Shown here piece after piece: positions 40,919-48,875 of a stretch of 49,294 nucleotides of DNA. The stretch comes from Clostridia bacterium (lineage in GTDB: Bacteria > Bacillota > Clostridia > Christensenellales > Aristaeellaceae), in NCBI GenBank assembly GCA_017469025.1, contig JAFUHD010000067.1:1-49294 (forward strand). Reading direction: 5' to 3'. How positions within the stretch are numbered: the first letter of the stretch is position 1; every line of letters starts with the position of its first letter. Below the pieces are notes generated by a model. That model saw only the letters and a list, made by a program, of their open reading frames with translations, did no database searches and had not been told where the DNA came from. The position numbers were made by a program, and so were the translations under genes.

Positions 40919-43270
40919 TCAGTGTACGCCGAACGCCATGAGCAGCAGCCGGACGATAAATGTCATCACCCATGCTATTCCGCACTGCCACGCCACAACC
41001 AGAACTGCCCATTTGCCTCCAAGTTCTCTGCGGATCGACGCAATTGCGGCAACACAGGGCGTGTAGAGCAGACTGAATATCAGTATCGAAACCGCGGTCA
41101 GCGTACCAACGGAAGCAACGCCCGCTTCATTTCCAAACAGCACTTTCATGATCGAAACAACGCTTTCCTTCGCCATAAAACCGCTGATGAAAGAGGTAAC
41201 GATACGCCAGTCGCCAAGACCAATCGGGCGCATTATGGGTGCCAGGAAACCGGAAACAGATGCAAGAATGCTGTGCTGGGAATCCTCAACCAGATTGAAC
41301 CCAAAGTCAAAGCTCTGCAGGAACCATACCACTATGGTAGCGATCAAAATGACGGAGAAGGCACGGTGCAGGAAATCCTTGGCCTTTTCCCACAGAAGCT
41401 GAACTACATTTCGCGGGCTTGGCATCCGGTAATTCGGCAGTTCCATGACAAAAGGAACCGCTTCGCCTTTAAACAGGCTTTTCTTGAAGACAAATGCGAC
41501 CAGTACACCAGTCACAATGCCGAGAATATAAAGAATGGTTACAATCCACCATGCCTGACCGGGGAAAAATACATTGACAAAGAAACTGTAGATCGGCAGT
41601 TTGGCCGTACAGGACATAAACGGCGTCAGCAGAATTGTCATACGCCTGTCACGTTCACTGGGAAGTGTCCTCGTAGACATTACAGCAGGGACCGTACATC
41701 CAAACCCGATCAGCATCGGAACGATGCTTCGCCCTGACAGGCCGATATGCCGCAGCAGCTTGTCCATAAAGAATGCGACACGGGCGATATATCCGCTGTC
41801 TTCAAGAAGTGAGAGGAAGAAAAACATGAGGACGATGATGGGCAGGAAGCTGAGCACACTGCCGACACCCTCAAAAATACCCTTGAGCACCAGGCTCTGA
41901 ATCACCGGATTGACACCCCCGGCTGCCATGGCACTCTCTGTCAGGTCAGCCAGCGCTCCGACACCACTGTCAAGAAAATCCTGGAGGAACGGTCCGATCA
42001 GGCCGAATGTGAGATAGAAAACAACACCCATGATCGCAATAAACAGCGGGATTGCCGTATATTTTCCGGTGAGCACTTCATCCAGCTTCTGGCTTCTCAG
42101 ATACTCACGGCTCTCATGCGGTTTGGTCACGCACGCATGACAGACATGCTCAATAAATGTAAACCTCATGTCTGCAATGGCGGCGCTCCTGTCCAGGCCG
42201 CGCTCTTTTTCCATCTGCAGGACGATGTGCTCAAGCATTTCCTTCTCATTCTGATCCAGTTTCAGCTGTTCGGTGATCAGTTCATCGCCCTCGATGATCT
42301 TGCTTGCCGCAAAGCGTACAGGCAGGCCTACCGCCTCAGCATGATCCTCAATCAGATGGATCACCGCATGCAGACAGCGGTGAACCGCACCGCCATGATG
42401 CGAAGCGTCGCAAAAATCCTGGCGCAGCGGCTTTTCCTGGTACTTTGCCACATGAACAGCATGCTTGATCAGCTCGTCCACACCCTGATTTTTCGCTGCG
42501 GAAATCGGAACAATAGGAACACCCAGCATGGCTTCCATGGCGTTAATGTCCACGGTACCGCCATTGCCTGTCATCTCGTCCATCATATTAAGGGCGACCA
42601 CCATCGGCACGCCCATCTCAAGCATCTGCATTGTCAGATACAGACTGCGCTCAATGCTGGTAACGTCAACGATATTGATCAGCGCCCGCGGTTTGTGATT
42701 CAGCACGAAATTCCGGGATACCAGTTCCTCGCTGGAGTACGGTGACATGGAATAGATGCCCGGCAGATCGGTAATCACGGTCCCCGCCTGCCCGCGGATC
42801 GGTCCATCCTTGCGGTCTACAGTCACGCCGGGAAAATTGCCGACATGCTGATTGGACCCCGTCAGCTGGTTAAACAGCGTGGTTTTTCCGCTATTCTGAT
42901 TGCCTACCAGTGCAAATGTCAGCAGCGTTCCCTCCGGCAGCGGATTGCCGGATCCTTTCGGATGGAACTTGCCTTCTTCGCCGAATCCGGGATGCTCCAT
43001 TTTCTTTTTTGACGCTTTCCCGGCCTCATGGATCTTTTCATCCTCCGCCTGGGGCTTAACCACAATCTGCTCCGCTTCCGCCAGGCGCAGCGTCAGTTCA
43101 TAGCCGTGAATTCTCAGCTCCATGGGATCGCCCATCGGGGCCAGTTTCATCACCGTCACATCTACACCGGGAATCACGCCCATATCCAGAAAATGCTGGC
43201 GAAGCGCCCCATCCCCTCCGACCGTCTCTATGCGGGCACTCTGCCCCGGCCGTATATCCTTAAGTGTCAT
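40919..43270 (-). CDS. feoB: FeoA-FeoB fusion, ferrous iron transporter
   Basis: A 783-residue protein. Residues 1-75 are an SH3-like FeoA domain (LKDIRPGQSARIETVGG, HFLDMGVIPGVDVTV). Residues from about 118 form the G domain: GNQNSGKTTLFNQLTG (G1), NFPGVTVDRKDG (G2), ITDLPGIYSM (G3) and ALNMMDEM (G4). The membrane part has two Gate repeats (GFGCTVPAVMSTRTL) and a C-terminal helix bundle. It imports Fe2+ under GTP control. The ATG at 43270 has CGGAGA upstream. The gene lies 68 bases after the K+ channel gene in a minus-strand run. Confidence 0.94.
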   Translation of the reverse strand: MTLKDIRPGQSARIETVGGDGALRQHFLDMGVIPGVDVTVMKLAPMGDPMELRIHGYELTLRLAEAEQIVVKPQAEDEKIHEAGKASKKKMEHPGFGEEGKFHPKGSGNPLPEGTLLTFALVGNQNSGKTTLFNQLTGSNQHVGNFPGVTVDRKDGPIRGQAGTVITDLPGIYSMSPYSSEELVSRNFVLNHKPRALINIVDVTSIERSLYLTMQMLEMGVPMVVALNMMDEMTGNGGTVDINAMEAMLGVPIVPISAAKNQGVDELIKHAVHVAKYQEKPLRQDFCDASHHGGAVHRCLHAVIHLIEDHAEAVGLPVRFAASKIIEGDELITEQLKLDQNEKEMLEHIVLQMEKERGLDRSAAIADMRFTFIEHVCHACVTKPHESREYLRSQKLDEVLTGKYTAIPLFIAIMGVVFYLTFGLIGPFLQDFLDSGVGALADLTESAMAAGGVNPVIQSLVLKGIFEGVGSVLSFLPIIVLMFFFLSLLEDSGYIARVAFFMDKLLRHIGLSGRSIVPMLIGFGCTVPAVMSTRTLPSERDRRMTILLTPFMSCTAKLPIYSFFVNVFFPGQAWWIVTILYILGIVTGVLVAFVFKKSLFKGEAVPFVMELPNYRMPSPRNVVQLLWEKAKDFLHRAFSVILIATIVVWFLQSFDFGFNLVEDSQHSILASVSGFLAPIMRPIGLGDWRIVTSFISGFMAKESVVSIMKVLFGNEAGVASVGTLTAVSILIFSLLYTPCVAAIASIRRELGGKWAVLVVAWQCGIAWVMTFIVRLLLMAFGVH

Positions 43271-43338
43271 CAACACATCTCCGTTTCTTTGTGCCCGCAT
43301 TCTGCAGGCTGTTTATCACCGGCATCCCCGGCCGGAAA

Positions 43339-44328
43339 TCAGGTTCCGTTGTTTATACGCATATGACGCGGCTTTTCCACATACACACACAGTACATCTT
43401 CAAGGCCGATCCGGTAATCCGGTCCCGGCTGAAACATCTCGCCGCGGCGTTCAGCCATCAGGACCAGCATACCGGATTCCATACGAAGCTCATCTGCCGT
43501 TTTTCCAATCCATCCGCTGTCAATGTCCACATGAATCGTCAGTACATGGGAATCAAAAGTCGTCCCGTCTCCCTGCGCCTTTGAGTACTGCTCGACAAAA
43601 CCGGCCGAAATAATACCGGTCGGAATGGCGACAGCACCGACACCGAGGAATGAGATGACAACGGCCATCGCTCTGCCGAGGACTGTAACGGGATAAATAT
43701 CCCCATATCCGACCGTCAGCAGCGCACTGACACTCCACCACATGCCGGACAGTGCGTTTCTGAATTTGTCCGGCTGCACCGCATGCTCCACACTGTACAT
43801 ACACAGCGAGGATGCGAGCATCAGGATAAAAACGATAAACAGAGAGGAAACGATCTGGTTCTTCTTCTCATCCAGTACCGATACGATCACATTGAACGAG
43901 TCATATGTAGCATTGACGCGGAACAGGTGAAAAATGCGGACAACCCGCAGCATCCGCAGTGCAACAAAGCCGCTCAGGAAGAAAAACGGCAGTATGGTCA
44001 GAAGCTCCACAATACCGTCAAAGGAAATCATGAACTGCAGAACTGCCTTCCGTTTCGAAAGCGTCGGATAAAGATACTCCGCCGTCCACAGTCTCAGAAA
44101 GTATTCTATGCAGAAGGCAAGGAGTGTGATATTTTCAATGCCTTCAAGCAGCCACATGTAGCCGCTGAGAGAATCAAAGGTCTCAAGAATCATCACCAGA
44201 ATGTTTGAAATAATGATTCCAACCAAGCAGTAGTCAAACACACGGCTGGGAATGTCACTGACATTTCCCAGCTGAATGATGTCAAAAATCCGCCGCTTTG
44301 TAATTCGTGCCGTTTCAGCACCTGTCAT
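43339..44328 (-). CDS. Voltage-gated-like K+ channel with RCK-type tail
   Basis: A 329-residue six-segment channel. The selectivity filter is LTVGYGDIYP, and the S4-like segment LRMLRVVRIFHLFRV keeps three or four basic residues, so voltage sensing is possible. A C-terminal TrkA-C-like segment (HVDIDSGWIGKTADEL, GPDYRIGLEDVLCVYV) probably binds a ligand. The ATG at 44328 has CGGAG upstream; a TTG at 44352 is less likely. It is in the same direction as the neighbours and 38 bases from the MazG-like gene. Confidence 0.9.
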   Translation of the reverse strand: MTGAETARITKRRIFDIIQLGNVSDIPSRVFDYCLVGIIISNILVMILETFDSLSGYMWLLEGIENITLLAFCIEYFLRLWTAEYLYPTLSKRKAVLQFMISFDGIVELLTILPFFFLSGFVALRMLRVVRIFHLFRVNATYDSFNVIVSVLDEKKNQIVSSLFIVFILMLASSLCMYSVEHAVQPDKFRNALSGMWWSVSALLTVGYGDIYPVTVLGRAMAVVISFLGVGAVAIPTGIISAGFVEQYSKAQGDGTTFDSHVLTIHVDIDSGWIGKTADELRMESGMLVLMAERRGEMFQPGPDYRIGLEDVLCVYVEKPRHMRINNGT

Positions 44329-44366
44329 GTACAAACTCCGTTTCTGCAGCAATGATCAGGAAATGT

Positions 44367-44687
44367 CTAATCATCCCTGACCTCAATCAGCCGGATGCCG
44401 CGTGTAAAACCGCCGCGTTCTTCCCGCTTGTTTACACGCGCCTCTTCAATCCGGTTCCAGGGAATACCACGGTTTTCTGAAAGGCCGTGCAGAACTTCAA
44501 GAATGTCTGCCATCTCCTCTACAGTATAGCTTTCCAGATATTCCCCGACTTCCTCGGAAAGCTTTGCGCAAAGCGCTTCAAACGTTTCATCCGGGGACAT
44601 AACGTCCGTAACCGGCGTTTTTCCACCAGATTCAATGATCTCCGGAATCCTGTCACGCACCAGTTTATCATACCGGATACAGCCCAT
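44367..44687 (-). CDS. MazG-like nucleotide pyrophosphohydrolase
   Basis: A 106-residue protein of the MazG / phosphoribosyl-ATP pyrophosphohydrolase-like group: YDKLVRDRIPEIIE, then AKLSEEVGEYLESYTVEEMADILEVLHGL, whose EExxE and ExxD pattern binds Mg. Such small enzymes hydrolyse nucleoside triphosphates to monophosphates as house-cleaning. AGGGAGGAAAAT precedes the ATG at 44687; the upstream gene ends 20 bases before. The tail GFTRGIRLIEVRDD is a common ending in the family. Confidence 0.88.
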   Translation of the reverse strand: MGCIRYDKLVRDRIPEIIESGGKTPVTDVMSPDETFEALCAKLSEEVGEYLESYTVEEMADILEVLHGLSENRGIPWNRIEEARVNKREERGGFTRGIRLIEVRDD

Positions 44688-44707
44688 ATTTTCCTCCCTC
44701 AGTATAC

Positions 44708-45457
44708 TCAAGCACGGTCAATACACACCGGCTGCCATTTTAGATAGTCGCCTGAGACCAGCCGGTAACGGATTCCGTGGTAGTCGCCCTGAATACTGTC
44801 ATGAAAACGCGCCTTTCCATGACTGTGCGCATAAATAACCTGTTCAGCACCATATTGTTCAGCCATCTGTGTAAAAATGCTGTCGGTTTCAAGTATGCTG
44901 GTCGGTGGATAATGCAGGAACATGATAAAGCGCCTGTAGCCCTCTGCCCTGGCCGCCTCAAAGGACAGCCTCAGGCGCTCTGCCTCCCGCTCAACCAGCT
45001 GCTCAGCATGTACCTTTTCCTTTTCATCCCAGCCAATGATCCGTCCGCTCCGGTTCAGATAAAACGGTCCCTCAAAGGTATACCCTTTTGTCCCCACGAG
45101 CGCAATATCCCCATATGGCCAGAAATTGTTCTGCAGAAAAAACAGTCTCCCCTGAAAACGTTCATTGAGTGAATTCGTCTTCTTTGCATCCCAGAACATA
45201 TCATGATTGCCGCGCAGCAGCACCTTTTTACCCGGCAGAGACATGATGTACTGCAGATCCGGCCCGCATGCCGTCAGATTCCGCCCCCAGCTGTGATCCC
45301 CCGCGAGAACCAGTGTATCCTCATCACGAATCTGCTGCATGCAGATACGCAGAAACCGGTTTTCATGGTCTTTCCAGAGTGGATCCGTCAGCTGGACTGT
45401 CGCCTTAACCTCGCTGTCAAAGTGCAGATGCAGGTCTCCAATTGCATATAAACTCAT
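44708..45457 (-). CDS. Calcineurin-like metallophosphoesterase
   Basis: A 249-residue cytoplasmic phosphoesterase. Metal-binding motifs are IGDLHLH, LAGDHSWGRN, LLRGNHDMFW, FLHYPPTS and YAHSHG, so both metal sites are complete. The substrate is not known; family members hydrolyse nucleotides, phosphoproteins or 2',3'-cyclic bonds. It is 66 bases downstream of the SEC-C gene and 20 bases upstream of the MazG-like gene. Confidence 0.9.
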   Translation of the reverse strand: MSLYAIGDLHLHFDSEVKATVQLTDPLWKDHENRFLRICMQQIRDEDTLVLAGDHSWGRNLTACGPDLQYIMSLPGKKVLLRGNHDMFWDAKKTNSLNERFQGRLFFLQNNFWPYGDIALVGTKGYTFEGPFYLNRSGRIIGWDEKEKVHAEQLVEREAERLRLSFEAARAEGYRRFIMFLHYPPTSILETDSIFTQMAEQYGAEQVIYAHSHGKARFHDSIQGDYHGIRYRLVSGDYLKWQPVCIDRA

Positions 45458-45523
45458 GTTGCTCCCTCAGACAGGTCTTGCCCGCCGGAATGGAAAGAAG
45501 TGCTTTGATCCATGTGCTCATCC

Positions 45524-46564
45524 CTATATTCCAAGGTCCTTATTCATACAGCACTTTTTATATTTTTTCCCAGAACCGCAGGGACACGGATCATTCCTTC
45601 CTGCCAGCATTTTGCCTGTTCCCAATACAGATCCATCCGGATCCAAAGATCCTTCCAGAATATTGACGCGTTTTTGCAGCGTTTCGAGCTCTTCTGTCAG
45701 CCTCTGCTGTCTTTCTTCCCCCGAGTCATCCGAAAAATCATTTCTCTTAATGATCTCGTCATCGAGCGCGTACCGCTCCTTTGGGCGGAACGTCTGACCA
45801 GGCGGTAAGAACTTCTGCAGCCGTTCCCTCTGACTCATCGCTACCGCCTCCTCCACATGCATGTCCGGTTTAGACGGAGGATAGTCAAGTCCGCTCTCCA
45901 TGGTCAGACTGTCACGGCAAAAATTCTCAATAGGATACTCATCACTAAACATTTCTTCCAGCGGGTTTCCCATCATATGCTCATCATACAGTTTCAACTG
46001 CCCTGCCTGTTTCACCAGATCCTCGAGGCCGTAAAAATGCAAGTCTGTAATAAGTATCACAAGAAGTGTTGCATCTTCTTCATTTTCACAGCACAGTTCC
46101 AGCTCCTGCCTCAATATCTGTTCAAGCTTCTCTCTGGATATAATCCCATCCAGATAAAGCTGGGCAAGTACACGGTCCGCAGCATCGCGTACGTATATAT
46201 CCAGTTGTCGATCGAGTGCAAAACGGGTCAGAAGCTCTACATCTCCATTGAAAGTATGATACAGAACGTCCAGGTATTCCTCTGTAACAAAAAAGCCCAG
46301 ATCACTCATGTCCTCAATCTGATACGTGCATGAAATGAGATAAGGAAATGCTTCCTCAACATGATATTCAGCCATGAGAAAAAAAGCTGCCCAGAGACCA
46401 CATAACCGGCTGTCTGCCATCTCATGGGAATTGATATTCCGCAAGAGGTTGAGAAAAATCGGAATTGCTTCTTCATTATGTTCGCGGATGACTTTGATCA
46501 TTTTTTCATCCAGCCATATTCCGGCAACATTTTTCTGCAGCGCCTTTTTCAATTCGGGTGACAT
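45524..46564 (-). CDS. HEAT-like protein with C-terminal SEC-C zinc motif
   Basis: A 346-residue protein. The bulk is a helical repeat region (IPIFLNLLRNINSHEM, EEAFPYLISCTYQI, DIYVRDAADRVLAQLYLDG) similar to DUF1186. After a charged linker the C terminus has GRNDPCPCGSGKKYKKCC, the SEC-C zinc motif found at the end of SecA and in many adaptor proteins. Role unknown; SEC-C usually mediates binding to SecB or ribosomes. AGGAGG lies at 46572-46577 (minus sense), directly after leader element copy 5. It is the first gene of a long minus-strand run toward feoB. Confidence 0.82.
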   Translation of the reverse strand: MSPELKKALQKNVAGIWLDEKMIKVIREHNEEAIPIFLNLLRNINSHEMADSRLCGLWAAFFLMAEYHVEEAFPYLISCTYQIEDMSDLGFFVTEEYLDVLYHTFNGDVELLTRFALDRQLDIYVRDAADRVLAQLYLDGIISREKLEQILRQELELCCENEEDATLLVILITDLHFYGLEDLVKQAGQLKLYDEHMMGNPLEEMFSDEYPIENFCRDSLTMESGLDYPPSKPDMHVEEAVAMSQRERLQKFLPPGQTFRPKERYALDDEIIKRNDFSDDSGEERQQRLTEELETLQKRVNILEGSLDPDGSVLGTGKMLAGRNDPCPCGSGKKYKKCCMNKDLGI

Positions 46565-46581
46565 CGCTTTGCCTCCTACTT

Positions 46582-46665
46582 TTATGACATTGTTGCGCTT
46601 TCGGCATCGTATCCATGGCAGATGTCGTTATTTGACAAGCAGGCACAAAGTGCCGGGCCATTTCA
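46582..46665 (-). repeat. Leader element, copy 5
   Basis: Minus-strand copy closest to the SEC-C gene. P1 CCGGCAC-TTT-GTGCCTG, P2 TAACGACA / TGTCATAA with 33 bases between, core GATACGATGCCGAAAGCGC. The P2 3' strand ends 5 bases from AGGAGG. Confidence 0.88.
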
Positions 46666-46667
46666 TT

Positions 46668-46749
46668 TAATAACATTTTGCGCTTTCGGCATCGTATCAA
46701 CAGCAGCTATCATGATTTGACAGGCCGGCACAAAGTGCCGGGCCATTTC
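46668..46749 (-). repeat. Leader element, copy 6
   Basis: Second copy in tandem, 84 bases upstream of copy 5. P1 is perfect (CCGGCAC-TTT-GTGCCGG). P2 keeps pairing through two G-U wobbles: ATGATA pairs with TGTTAT where other copies have ATGACA/TGTCAT. This looks like base pairing kept at the RNA level. Confidence 0.88.
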
Positions 46750-47105
46750 TTTAAAGATGCAGTTTCCCTGTATTATCTGCATGATTCATTTTTCAAAACC
46801 GGTACATATGCCGGCTGTCTCAGGAATGATTTCCTTTAATGCCATGCCAACCCTGCATTTTCTTAGAGACGTCAGGCAGTAACCGTATCTGCCAGCGCAC
46901 TGCAGGCAAAATGCAGCTCAAAATGTACCGTGATTATACCAAATCGGAAGCATTGCCTCAATAGCACAGAATGGGTGTTCTTCAGACCTTTCCGTTTCTT
47001 AAAAGCAACACAAATGGAAAGCCGGTTCGCAAACAGAACAACTCCGGAGAAACCATTCTGTTTCTGCTATTCAATTCTGTTTTGCGCCGCAGACCTGAAT
47101 CTTCC
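46750..47105. other. Divergent intergenic region
   Basis: Holds the minus-strand promoter (46933-46961) and leader of the SEC-C gene, including the stem GCCGGCATATGTACCGG. No gene is seen. Confidence 0.5.
46933..46961 (-). promoter_or_regulatory. Promoter of SEC-C gene run
   Basis: Minus-strand TTGAGG, 17 bases, TATAAT. A leader of about 360 bases follows, containing tandem copies 6 and 5 of the leader element. Confidence 0.65.
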
Positions 47106-47134
47106 TTGAAAAAACATGTTATTCGGGATATAAT
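47106..47134 (+). promoter_or_regulatory. Promoter of 47348 gene
   Basis: TTGAAA, 17 bases, TATAAT (47129-47134). Transcription would start about 110 bases upstream of leader element copy 7. Confidence 0.7.
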
Positions 47135-47254
47135 TGTAAGAGTAATCTAACAATTTATATGCTCATTCTGTGTGTCCAATTTCACAGGAAAGCGGATGCT
47201 TACGGGCACTCAATTTGAATGTGAATCCGCAGTGCCTGACGTTACGATAAGGTT

Positions 47255-47334
47255 GGCCCAGCACTTCGTGCCGGTTTTGTCAAATAATGACAACTGCGAT
47301 TGATCCGGTGCCGAAAGCACGACTATGTCATTAA
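47255..47334 (+). repeat. Leader element, copy 7
   Basis: P1 CCAGCAC-TTC-GTGCCGG followed by TTTT, P2 TAATGACA (47285-47292) and TGTCATTA (47326-47333), 33 bases apart; almost identical to copies 2 and 3. The P2 3' strand abuts AAAGAGG of the next gene. Confidence 0.9.
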
Positions 47335-47347
47335 AAGAGGAAATATG

Positions 47348-48028
47348 ATGAAGACATCGAGACAAATGATACTGCTTGGCTGCTTTGGCATGTTCCTGGC
47401 TATGGTTGGAGATTATCTGCTCGATTTCGGTACATTCGGCTTTACCGATAACCCGGACGCTTATCTCGGTATCACCGCAAATGTTGTCCCTGATTGGCGG
47501 TATGCGTTATCTTCCATGCTGGGTTTTGTCTGCGTGGCACTGTTTGCTGCAGCTGCGCTGGAACTTTTCAAAGTCATGGAAAAAAAGTACGGTCTCAAAA
47601 CAGACGGTCTGTATAAACTTTTCAAAATTGCCAACTGGAGCGGCATACTCTACTTTGCCTTCATCCACATCGGAATCTGTATGCTGCCTGTTGTATTTAA
47701 CGCCGGAATGGATGCAACCGGAGACTTGCGGACAGCCCTGAACATGGTGATCCGTGTTGCAAAGAGTATTGCCCTGCCGATGGGGATCGCCTTCATCATC
47801 TGTGACGGATTCGTTACCGTTGCCTGGGTTGGCATGATTGTGAAAAAAAAGCTCCCTGTCAAGAAAATCGCACTGATCTGCAATCCTGTGATGATCCTTC
47901 TCCTTGGACAATGCATGAACCTGATCCATGAAGGCATGGATTCCGGCTCTGAGTCTCTCGGATGGCTTCTCATGTATCTGGTGTGTGCAATGAAGCTGGT
48001 TAAAAAAGAAGAATCCGTATATTCCTGA
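47348..48028 (+). CDS. Polytopic membrane protein (DUF6796-like)
   Basis: A 226-residue membrane protein with about six helices (LLGCFGMFLAMVGDYLLDF, ALSSMLGFVCVALFAAAAL, GILYFAFIHIGICMLPVVF, IALPMGIAFIICDGFVTVAW). It resembles DUF6796 membrane proteins; no transport or enzyme motif is clear. AAGAGG is 7 bases before the second of two ATGs (47345, 47348). It is preceded by leader element copy 7 and its own promoter. Confidence 0.65.
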   Translation: MKTSRQMILLGCFGMFLAMVGDYLLDFGTFGFTDNPDAYLGITANVVPDWRYALSSMLGFVCVALFAAAALELFKVMEKKYGLKTDGLYKLFKIANWSGILYFAFIHIGICMLPVVFNAGMDATGDLRTALNMVIRVAKSIALPMGIAFIICDGFVTVAWVGMIVKKKLPVKKIALICNPVMILLLGQCMNLIHEGMDSGSESLGWLLMYLVCAMKLVKKEESVYS

Positions 48029-48131
48029 AGAAAAGAATAACCCGACACGCCGCGCCGGGTTGGCAAAAAAGACGTCGGCAATGGATTCCATTGCCGAAAA
48101 ACAAGATTCTGTCATTAATGGAGGCGGAAAT

Positions 48132-48875
48132 ATGCTGGAAAAAGATCTGCCCATCGATCGCACCAGGCATGTGGTCTATACGGCAAAGGCCAAAGCGTGC
48201 GTTCAGAAACTGCTCCATCGTTATTATGATGATAATACGGCTGCCGGTCTCTGGGAGAAAATTCAGCTTCAGTACTGCGACTACCTGAAGGAAGAACCGG
48301 CGCTTGGCGGAGCAAAAATCACCATCAGTATCTATGACCCGATCCTGATCTTTGCCTGGTATGCGGTCATTCCGGACAAACCGCCGCTTGAAGAGATCCA
48401 GCAGGATATCTTTGACTGCTTTATGAGCAGCTTCACCATACTTGGCAAGGTATTCAACTTGAACCGGAAGCTGGACAACAGACTGGCCAACAGAATATTT
48501 AAAAAAACGAGCGATATACGCAATGAGGAAATCAGGAAATCTCCCGAATCGTTCCGAATGGGCATGTATGAATACGACAGGGAAAACGGCGCAGTCCGCT
48601 ACAGCTTTACACAATGTCCGAACGCAGAGTTTGCCAAACGCCATCATATGGAAGATGTCCTTCCGGTAATGTGCAACTGCGATCATTTCGCCATGCAGAA
48701 ACTTCATGCCGTGCTGATTCGCGAGGGCACATGCTGCACCCGGACATGCTGTGACTACTGCATTGTCGGTGATCAGAATCCGCTTGCAAAAGAATATCAG
48801 TTGATCAGGCAGGAAAACGGACTGCTGGTCAGTGTCAGGAAACCATCCTCCGATCACAAAGAGAAACAGCCATGA
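48132..48875 (+). CDS. L-2-amino-thiazoline-4-carboxylic acid hydrolase-like protein
   Basis: A 247-residue protein with the layout of the ATC hydrolase family, whose founder opens 2-amino-thiazoline-4-carboxylate on the way to cysteine in Pseudomonas. Matching features are YDPILIFAWYAVIPD and the Cys-rich C-terminal block NCDHFAMQKL, LIREGTCCTRTCCDYCIVGDQN. The exact substrate here is unknown. GGAGGCGG precedes the ATG at 48132; an earlier ATG in frame at 48060 is not supported. The stop overlaps the next start (ATGA at 48872-48875). Confidence 0.68.
   Translation: MLEKDLPIDRTRHVVYTAKAKACVQKLLHRYYDDNTAAGLWEKIQLQYCDYLKEEPALGGAKITISIYDPILIFAWYAVIPDKPPLEEIQQDIFDCFMSSFTILGKVFNLNRKLDNRLANRIFKKTSDIRNEEIRKSPESFRMGMYEYDRENGAVRYSFTQCPNAEFAKRHHMEDVLPVMCNCDHFAMQKLHAVLIREGTCCTRTCCDYCIVGDQNPLAKEYQLIRQENGLLVSVRKPSSDHKEKQP

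Noticed and set aside
48047..48123. Possible eighth copy of the leader element before the ATC-hydrolase-like gene
   Set aside because: The end CTGTCATTAATGGAGG and TTGCCGAAAA match, but the TAATGACA strand is absent, and the middle forms a different hairpin (CGGCAATGG / CCATTGCCG). It may be a decayed relative but cannot be counted.
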